NCBI GenBank assembly: GCA_025965895.1
Contig: JAOPWC010000179.1
Location: forward strand, 1-64,000
DNA: 64,000 nt
Direction of reading: 5' to 3'
Source of the DNA: Mycobacterium sp.
GTDB taxonomy: Bacteria; Actinomycetota; Actinomycetes; Mycobacteriales; Mycobacteriaceae
Below are positions 60,140 through 64,000 of the stretch, piece after piece. Each line of letters opens with the position of its first letter. The stretch's first letter is position 1. The notes beneath the pieces are model-generated. The model saw nothing but the letters and a program-made list of their open reading frames with translations. It did not search any database and had not been told where the DNA came from. Position numbers and translations under genes: made by a program.

Positions 60140-60529
60140 GTGCACAGCATCCAGGTCGCCGACCAGACCTTCGTCGCCGCAGATCCCGCGGAGGTGGGCA
60201 GGGCCGTCGCCGACCCGGCGAGTTGGCGGCGCTGGTGGCCCGACCTGCGGCTCGACGTCATCGAGGACCGCGGCGACAAAGGCGTCCGGTGGACGGTCAC
60301 CGGGGCGCTCACCGGGACGCTGGAGGTCTGGCTCGAACCTGTGCTGGACGGGGTGGTGCTGAACTACTTTCTGCATGCCGAGCCTACGGGCGCCGCGGCG
60401 TGGCAGCTCGCGAGGATGAACCTCGCCAGGATGAATTACCGCCAGCGGGTGGCGGGCAAGAAGATGGCGTTCGAGGTGAAGGCCAGGCTGGAGCGGTCGC
60501 GGCCGTTGGGGCTGTCGCGGCTGGCCTGA
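60140..60529 (+). CDS. SRPBCC-like small protein (Rv2186c-like)
   Basis: 129 residues from GTG 60140. It begins with HSIQVADQTFVAADPAEVGR then a Trp-rich region (PASWRRWWPDLRLDVIEDRG), then VRWTVTGALTGTLEVWLEPV, which has the length and beta-alpha layout of the START/SRPBCC fold. A basic helix RMNYRQRVAGKKMAFEVKAR closes it. Distantly related to the next gene. Such folds bind lipids or other hydrophobic ligands. The role is unknown. It is followed by another SRPBCC gene and an ArsA-type ATPase in a likely operon. Confidence 0.7.
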   Translation: MHSIQVADQTFVAADPAEVGRAVADPASWRRWWPDLRLDVIEDRGDKGVRWTVTGALTGTLEVWLEPVLDGVVLNYFLHAEPTGAAAWQLARMNLARMNYRQRVAGKKMAFEVKARLERSRPLGLSRLA

Positions 60530-60597
60530 GTATCGGGTAGGCACTAAGTGGGAGAGGGTAACTTCTCTCCCGAGAGTCAAGCGACAAGGATTAGAAC

Positions 60598-61035
60598 GTG
60601 GCGGACAACACGTCGCAGACGATATACATCGATGCGGACCCGGGAACGGTGATGGACGTCATCGCAGACATCGCCTCCTACCCGCAATGGGTGTCCGAGT
60701 ACAAAGAGACCGAGGTGCTCGAGGCCGACGACGACGGCTACCCGAAGACGGCTCGGCTCGTGCTCGACGCCGCCGTGCTCAAGGACACGATGGTGCTGAA
60801 GTACGACTGGCCGCCCGACCGCAAATCGGTCCGCTGGAGTCTTGTCTCCAGTTCGCTGCTGCGGTCGCTGAACGGGGCATACCACCTGTCGCCCAAAGGA
60901 TCCGGCACCGATGTCACCTATGAATTGTCGGTCGATCTGATGATACCGATGATCGGACTGCTCAAACGCAAGGCCGAACGCAGGTTGACCGACACAGCGC
61001 TGAAGGACCTCAAGAAACGAGTCGAGGCTGAGTGA
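60598..61035 (+). CDS. SRPBCC (polyketide cyclase/START) family protein (Rv2185c-like)
   Basis: 145 residues from GTG 60598. The N-terminus MADNTSQTIYIDADPGTVMD has the family's 'I.i.a.p..v.dvi.d...yP.W' block (VIADIASYPQWVSEYKETEV). Later strands include VRWSLVSSSLLRSLNGAYHL and a C-terminal helix KAERRLTDTALKDLKKRVEAE. It is a likely hydrophobic-ligand carrier or cyclase-like protein, with no active site evident. Its stop lies 8 bases inside the proposed start of the ATPase gene. Confidence 0.85.
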   Translation: MADNTSQTIYIDADPGTVMDVIADIASYPQWVSEYKETEVLEADDDGYPKTARLVLDAAVLKDTMVLKYDWPPDRKSVRWSLVSSSLLRSLNGAYHLSPKGSGTDVTYELSVDLMIPMIGLLKRKAERRLTDTALKDLKKRVEAE

Positions 61036-62290
61036 GTCGGAGCCACCCGTCGGCGCCCGGATCAGCCTGTTCGTCGGCAAGGGCGGGGTAGGCAAGTCCA
61101 CAATGGCCGCCGCCACCGCGGTCGCGGCCGCGGGCGGCGGCCACCGGGTGCTGGCCGTGTCCACCGACCAGGCGCACTCGCTGGGCGACGTCTTCGGACT
61201 GCCCGTCCCGCCGACCGGCCTACGCGAGTTCACCCGCGTGCTCGAGGACGACGCCGACGCCGGTGGCGGCTTCCTCGACGCGCTGGCGCTCGACACGCTG
61301 GCGCTGCTGGAGGCCCGGTGGCGTGAAGTGGCCGCCACCGTGGCAGAACGGTTTCCCGATTCAGACCTGGGAGACATTGCGCCAGAAGAGCTTTCCGCAC
61401 TCCCGGGCGTACAGGAAGTGCTCGGCCTGCACGAGGTGGGACAGCTGGCGGCGTCCGGGCAGTGGGACCACGTCGTGGTGGACTGCGCATCGACAGCCGA
61501 TGCGCTGCGGATGCTGACCCTGCCGGCGGCGTTCGGCCTGTACGTGGAGCGGGCCTGGCCGCGTCACCGGCGACTGGGCAGCACCGCCGAGGATGCCGGC
61601 ACCGCTGCGGTGGTCGGGTTGGTGGAGCGGATCAGCGCCGGGATGGAGCAACTGAGCGCGCTGCTCACCGACGGCGCCCGGGTGAGCGCGCACTTGGTTC
61701 TCACTGCCGAAAGGGTGGTCGCCGCCGAGGCCGCGCGCACCCTCGGCTCGCTATCGCTGATGGGGGTGCGGGTCACCGAGTTGATCGTGAATCAGATCCT
61801 TATTCAGGATAATTCATACGAGTATCGCAATCTGCCCGCGCATCCGGCCTTCGACTGGTACGCCGAACGCATCTCGGAGCAACAGGCCGTGCTCGACGAG
61901 TTGGTGGCGACGATCGGCGATGTCGAGCTGGTGTTTGCGCCGCACCTGGCCATCGAGCCGATCGGGCCCAAGTCACTCACAGAGTTGCTCGAGACCGTTC
62001 GCCGGCGCGATGGATCACCGCCGCCCGGCCCGTTGCGCCCCATCGTCGACCGGGAGTCCGGGTCGGGGCTCGAGGCGGTGTACCGGTTGCGGCTAGAGTT
62101 ACCGCAGGTTGATCCCGGCTCGTTGACGCTGGGTCGGGTCGATGACGACTTGATCATCGGCGCGGCCGGAATGCGGCGGCGGGTCCGGCTCGCGTCCGTG
62201 CTCCGGCGATGCGTCGTTGCGGACGCGCAGCTGAGAGGTAGTGAACTGACGGTACGTTTCCGACCGGATCCGGAGGTGTGGCCGGCGTGA
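61028..62290 (+). CDS. ArsA/GET3-type P-loop ATPase (Rv2184c-like), unusual start
   Basis: About 420 residues if the CTG at 61028 is used. The deviant Walker A motif VGKGGVGKSTMAAATAV spans the first in-frame ATG at 61103, so translation must begin upstream of it. Between the in-frame TGA at 61001 and 61103 there is no ATG, GTG or TTG. CTG 61028 and GTC/ATC are the only near-cognate codons before the P-loop. Later motifs: STDQAHSLGDVFG (switch I), 'HVVVDCASTADALRMLTLP' (Walker B region) and VLTAERVVAAEAARTLGSLS. A C-terminal ArsA-like HSP20 fold region includes LRLELPQVDPGSLTLGRVDDDLII. Its stop overlaps the next GTG (GTGA). Confidence 0.85.
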   Translation: MSESEPPVGARISLFVGKGGVGKSTMAAATAVAAAGGGHRVLAVSTDQAHSLGDVFGLPVPPTGLREFTRVLEDDADAGGGFLDALALDTLALLEARWREVAATVAERFPDSDLGDIAPEELSALPGVQEVLGLHEVGQLAASGQWDHVVVDCASTADALRMLTLPAAFGLYVERAWPRHRRLGSTAEDAGTAAVVGLVERISAGMEQLSALLTDGARVSAHLVLTAERVVAAEAARTLGSLSLMGVRVTELIVNQILIQDNSYEYRNLPAHPAFDWYAERISEQQAVLDELVATIGDVELVFAPHLAIEPIGPKSLTELLETVRRRDGSPPPGPLRPIVDRESGSGLEAVYRLRLELPQVDPGSLTLGRVDDDLIIGAAGMRRRVRLASVLRRCVVADAQLRGSELTVRFRPDPEVWPA

Positions 62291-62652
62291 GTGGCACTCA
62301 CTCCGACATTGGTCCCGAGCTGCGGCAGATCGCGCAGCTCATCTTGGACCGGATCGATCCCGCCGTGCGCGCGGCCGCGACGCTCGCGGCGGACCGGGGC
62401 GAGGGGCCCGGCAAATGCCAGCAGACGTGGTGTCCGGTGTGTGCGCTGGCGGCGCTGGTGGCCGGTGAACAGCACCCGCTGCTGACGGTGATCGCGGAGC
62501 ACAGCGTGGCGCTGCTGGCCGTGGTCCGGGCAATGGTCGACAACGCCGAAGGGCGGCCGCCACCGGACGGCGGTGACGGGCCCGGCAGGGGTGGCTCCGA
62601 CGGGCCACCGCCCGGCAGGTATCAACACATCGCGGTCACCGTCGAAGAGTGA
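62287..62652 (+). CDS. Small conserved protein with CxxxxxC-x2-C motif (Rv2183c-like)
   Basis: 121 residues from GTG 62287, coupled to the ATPase stop (GTGA). A helical N-terminus (IGPELRQIAQLILDRIDPAV) leads to GKCQQTWCPVCALAALV, a probable zinc knuckle of three cysteines, then a hydrophobic helix (IAEHSVALLAVVRAMV) and a Gly/Pro-rich tail. No named function. It forms a four-gene unit with the two SRPBCC genes and the ATPase. GTG 62278 would add three residues. Confidence 0.8.
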   Translation: MSGTHSDIGPELRQIAQLILDRIDPAVRAAATLAADRGEGPGKCQQTWCPVCALAALVAGEQHPLLTVIAEHSVALLAVVRAMVDNAEGRPPPDGGDGPGRGGSDGPPPGRYQHIAVTVEE

Positions 62653-62749
62653 GGAAGCGACGGCGGCCTTCGAAATGTGGTCCCGGCCATCCCTCGTGGG
62701 TAAAGTTGGCGCAAAGCTTTTTCGATAGCGTTCCGAGCCGGGAGGGTCC

Positions 62750-63463
62750 ATGTGGTACTGGCTTTTCAAGTTCATCTTCATGGGACCGTTGCTCTCGCTA
62801 CTGGGCCGGCCGAAAGTCGAAGGGCTTGAACATATTCCGGACTCAGGTCCGGCGATCCTGGCGAGCAACCACCTGGCGGTTGCCGACAGTTTCTATCTGC
62901 CGCTGGTAGTGCGTCGGCGCATCACCTTCCTCGCCAAGGCCGAGTACTTCACCGGCAAAGGGCTCAAGGGCTGGTTGACCCGCTGGTTCTATACGGTCTG
63001 TGGGCAGGTCCCGATCGACCGCAGCAGCGCCGACGCGGCGCAGAGCGCACTGGACACCGCGAAGCGGCTCCTGGACGCCGGAAAGCTGTTGGGCATCTAT
63101 CCCGAAGGCACCCGGTCGCCGGACGGGAGGTTGTACAAGGGAAAGACAGGCTTGGCCCGGTTGGCGCTGGAGACCGGGGTGCCGGTCATCCCGGTGGCAA
63201 TGGTCGGCACCGACGTGGTCAACCCGCCCGGCAGCAAGATGTGGCGGTTCGGGCAGGTGACGGTGCGCATCGGCAAGCCGTTGGACTTCGCTCGTTTCGA
63301 GGGGCTCGCCGGAAACCGGTTCATCGAGCGCGCGGTCATCGACGAGGTCATGTACGAGCTCATGCAGCTCTCCGGTCAGGAGTACGTCGACCTGTATGGC
63401 GCCGATGTCAAGCAGGGCGGCAATCCCGACCGCCCCGGCCCCGGTCAGAGCGCGGCCGCCTAG
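62750..63463 (+). CDS. 1-acyl-glycerol-3-phosphate acyltransferase (PlsC family, Rv2182c-like)
   Basis: 237 residues from ATG 62750, with GGGAGG nearby. The HX4D motif is in ASNHLAVADSFYLPL. Further blocks are VPIDRSS, LGIYPEGTRSPDGRLYKGKT (EGTR) and 'VIPVAMVGTDVVNPPG'. It transfers an acyl chain to lysophosphatidic acid in phospholipid synthesis. In M. tuberculosis a close homologue is important for membrane homeostasis. The 97-base gap before it contains no other gene. The stop overlaps the convergent mannosyltransferase stop (CTAG). Confidence 0.92.
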   Translation: MWYWLFKFIFMGPLLSLLGRPKVEGLEHIPDSGPAILASNHLAVADSFYLPLVVRRRITFLAKAEYFTGKGLKGWLTRWFYTVCGQVPIDRSSADAAQSALDTAKRLLDAGKLLGIYPEGTRSPDGRLYKGKTGLARLALETGVPVIPVAMVGTDVVNPPGSKMWRFGQVTVRIGKPLDFARFEGLAGNRFIERAVIDEVMYELMQLSGQEYVDLYGADVKQGGNPDRPGPGQSAAA

Positions 63464-64000
63464 CTCACCGCGGGGACGGCGGCCTCGCTCCGCCGCGGCT
63501 CGGGGCGCTGCGCGGCCCCGGCGGCGACGGTGCTGCCGGCGACGATGATCACCGCCAGTGCCCACCAGACGTACGAGGCGCCGATCAGTTGGCGCCACCA
63601 CGACGCCGTCGCCTCCCGGTGCTGCGGCAGCAGATCGATCGGCGTCCACACCATCAGCGCGACGCCGACGGCCGTCACCGCCGCCAGCGCCGGGTTCCGC
63701 CGGCGGTATGCGACCACCCCGCTGGTCAGCACGGTCGGTAGCACCCACACCCAGTGGTGCGACCACGACACCGGCGACACCATCAGCCCGAACAACGCGA
63801 TGCACATCAGCGCCAGCACCGGTTCGCCGACGCGCAGCGTCCCCCGGGCCGCCCACACCGTCATCGCCAGCACGGCCAGACACACCACCGTCCACACCGC
63901 AAACTGCTCTCCGCCGCTGAGAGGTAACCGGGCCAACGCGCCGGCGATGTTCTGATTGGTGTTGAGCGAGGCATTGCCGATCCGTTCGGTGTGCAGGACT
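63460..64000 (-). CDS. Polyprenol-phosphate-mannose alpha-mannosyltransferase (GT87/DUF2029), C-terminal part
   Basis: About 180 residues, open to the window end, so the 5' part is missing. From the edge inward it reads GNASLNTNQNIAGALARL, the 'G..Sl..NQs..G...R' signature of membrane GT-C mannosyltransferases (PimE, Rv2181). Hydrophobic helices follow (AVWTVVCLAVLAMTVWAARG, EPVLALMCIALFGLMVSPVS) and WSHHWVWVLPTVLTSGVVAY (SP.SW.HH.vW signature). A C-terminal 'WWALAVIIVAGSTVAAGAAQ' helix precedes a basic tail. The Rv2181 type adds alpha-1,2-mannose branches to lipomannan and lipoarabinomannan. Confidence 0.88.
   Translation of the reverse strand, partial: VLHTERIGNASLNTNQNIAGALARLPLSGGEQFAVWTVVCLAVLAMTVWAARGTLRVGEPVLALMCIALFGLMVSPVSWSHHWVWVLPTVLTSGVVAYRRRNPALAAVTAVGVALMVWTPIDLLPQHREATASWWRQLIGASYVWWALAVIIVAGSTVAAGAAQRPEPRRSEAAVPAVS

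Noticed and set aside
61103..62290. ATPase gene starting at ATG 61103
   Set aside because: It would remove most of the P-loop (GKGGVGKST), leaving a non-functional ATPase.

Overview
The window is a 64-kb piece of a high-GC actinobacterial chromosome. Gene content and order point clearly to a mycobacterium, probably a fast-growing or environmental species outside the M. tuberculosis complex. The backbone matches, in reverse orientation, the M. tuberculosis block Rv2181 to Rv2226 (Rv numbers here are from memory of that genome): CYTH-CHAD, panB, caeA (hip1) and its paralogue, glnA2, glnE, glnA1, RDD protein, DUF4191, lipA, lipB, epimerase, dlaT, ephD, pepB, gcvT, ilvE, cobS, cobT, glycerate kinase, HesB, adoK, asnB, ctaC-ctaF-mmpS3, qcrCAB-ctaE, trpD, exonuclease/GIY-YIG, ripC, pimB', fadD15, SRPBCC proteins, ArsA-like ATPase, PlsC-like acyltransferase and a GT87-type mannosyltransferase.

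Region by region. 1-3.4 kb is accessory: a partial cytochrome P450, a 13E12/DUF222 HNH nuclease with a LexA SOS box over its start, a ZIP metal transporter behind an IdeR-type iron box, and a VOC/AraC pair. The RNase P RNA gene (rnpB) lies at about 3.44-3.85 kb. 5.4-9.7 kb holds an inserted operon of two DUF1989 proteins (carboxyguanidine-deiminase-like) and a urea/guanidine-carboxylase carboxyltransferase core that lacks both the biotin carboxylase and the biotin carrier domain, divergent from a TetR regulator. This is the most likely undescribed system here. 9.7-16 kb carries panB, a WS/DGAT acyltransferase and two tandem Hip1-like secreted hydrolases.

15.5-24 kb is the nitrogen block (glnA2, glnE, glnA1), interrupted by a Tat-exported phospholipase C, a DoxX protein and dtd. 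glnA1 has a four-half-site GlnR-type operator and a long terminator hairpin. 24-30 kb covers lipoate metabolism (lipB, lipA and the lipoylated E2 protein DlaT). 30-35.8 kb has ephD, pepB, gcvT and ilvE. 35.8-38.9 kb is a translationally coupled cobU-cobT-cobS operon behind a DUF3043 membrane protein.

40-51.7 kb carries FeS-assembly, adenosine kinase and asnB genes and then nearly all subunits of the actinobacterial bcc-aa3 respiratory supercomplex (ctaC, ctaF, qcrC, qcrA, qcrB, ctaE). 51.8-64 kb holds trpD, a UvrC-like nuclease, and envelope genes (ripC, a zinc-protease-like protein, pimB', fadD15, an acyltransferase, a mannosyltransferase). Many gene junctions overlap by 1-4 bases, on the same strand and between convergent genes. 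No tRNA, insertion sequence, prophage or CRISPR array was seen.
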